From positions 1 to 6,602 of the forward strand of contig CAZZHQ010000132.1 of the NCBI GenBank assembly GCA_964654015.1: a stretch of DNA of 6,602 nucleotides, read 5' to 3'. The notes under the pieces were generated by a model that was not told the origin of the DNA, ran no database searches, and worked only from the letters and a program-made list of their open reading frames with translations. A program made the translations under genes and the position numbers. Origin of the DNA: JAUUZT01 sp964654015 (lineage in GTDB: Bacteria > Chloroflexota > Dehalococcoidia > GIF9 > AB-539-J10). The number at the start of each line of letters is the position of its first letter. Within the stretch, counting starts at the first letter, position 1. This document shows positions 6,516-6,602 of this stretch, piece by piece.

Positions 6516-6602
6516 ATGTTTGAGGTGTTTATGACCGCGGAGCAGAGGGGTCTTCTGAAAGAAGCACAGGACTTCGTCAAATGGGTGCCACGCCAGCTTA
6601 TC
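6516..6602 (+). CDS. Probable acyl-CoA dehydrogenase, N-terminal fragment cut by window edge
   Basis: Only the first 29 residues are visible, and the frame is open to the right edge. They begin MFEVFMTAEQRGLLKEAQDF and continue with VKWVPRQLI. The pattern of a Thr/Asn-x-Glu-Gln-Arg helix start, then a Glu-rich helix and VKWVPRQLI, resembles the N-terminus of a group of acyl-CoA dehydrogenases, FAD enzymes that desaturate acyl-CoA thioesters. This is recalled similarity over a very short stretch. The flavin- and substrate-binding parts and the catalytic glutamate lie outside the window. The start is well supported by the ribosome binding site. The base composition here is more GC-rich than in the genes to the left, which fits a resident housekeeping gene bordering an accessory region. 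Confidence 0.6.
   Translation, partial: MFEVFMTAEQRGLLKEAQDFVKWVPRQLI

Noticed and set aside
6350..6580. 76-codon minus-strand frame near the right end
   Set aside because: It overlaps the well-supported start and ribosome binding site of the 6516 gene, has no Shine-Dalgarno of its own, and matches nothing I recognise.

Overview
The window looks like an accessory (defence-type) stretch of a bacterial chromosome next to what is probably an ordinary metabolic gene. The DNA is AT-leaning through most of the window and more GC-rich in the last roughly 150 bases, where a gene with a near-perfect Shine-Dalgarno begins. There is no rRNA, tRNA, CRISPR array, transposase or integrase. The organism cannot be named from the sequence. 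The start of the last gene resembles acyl-CoA dehydrogenases that I associate with Deltaproteobacteria and related anaerobes, but this is a weak hint.

Four genes read leftward. The first, 5245-4772, encodes a small PD-(D/E)XK nuclease-like protein resembling DUF6998. It is followed after 28 bases by 4743-4159, a 194-residue helical protein carrying an RNKIGAH motif that fits the HEPN RNase signature. After 78 bases, which hold a perfect 14-base palindrome, comes 4080-3457, a membrane protein of about five segments with a very strong ribosome binding site. After a 252-base gap comes the dominant gene, 3204 to beyond base 1, a very large SIR2-family protein of at least 1068 residues. It has the NAD-binding and catalytic motifs of bacterial SIR2 domains, a long helical middle, and a C-terminal part resembling DUF4020. 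This class is associated with abortive, NAD-depleting anti-phage defence. It is open to the left edge, so its end and downstream neighbours are not visible.

One gene reads rightward and divergently from the nuclease gene: 5350-6237, a four-segment membrane protein with a large central soluble region, of no family I recognise. A 278-base non-coding stretch follows, with a 10-base direct repeat and a plausible promoter, and then the first 29 codons of the probable acyl-CoA dehydrogenase (6516 to the right edge).

The SIR2 protein may be a stand-alone defence gene, while the nuclease-like and HEPN-like pair may be a separate small module. It is also possible that all four leftward genes, perhaps with the divergent membrane gene, form one composite system: a sensor or membrane component with nuclease, RNase and NADase-type effectors. 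The sequence alone does not decide between these.
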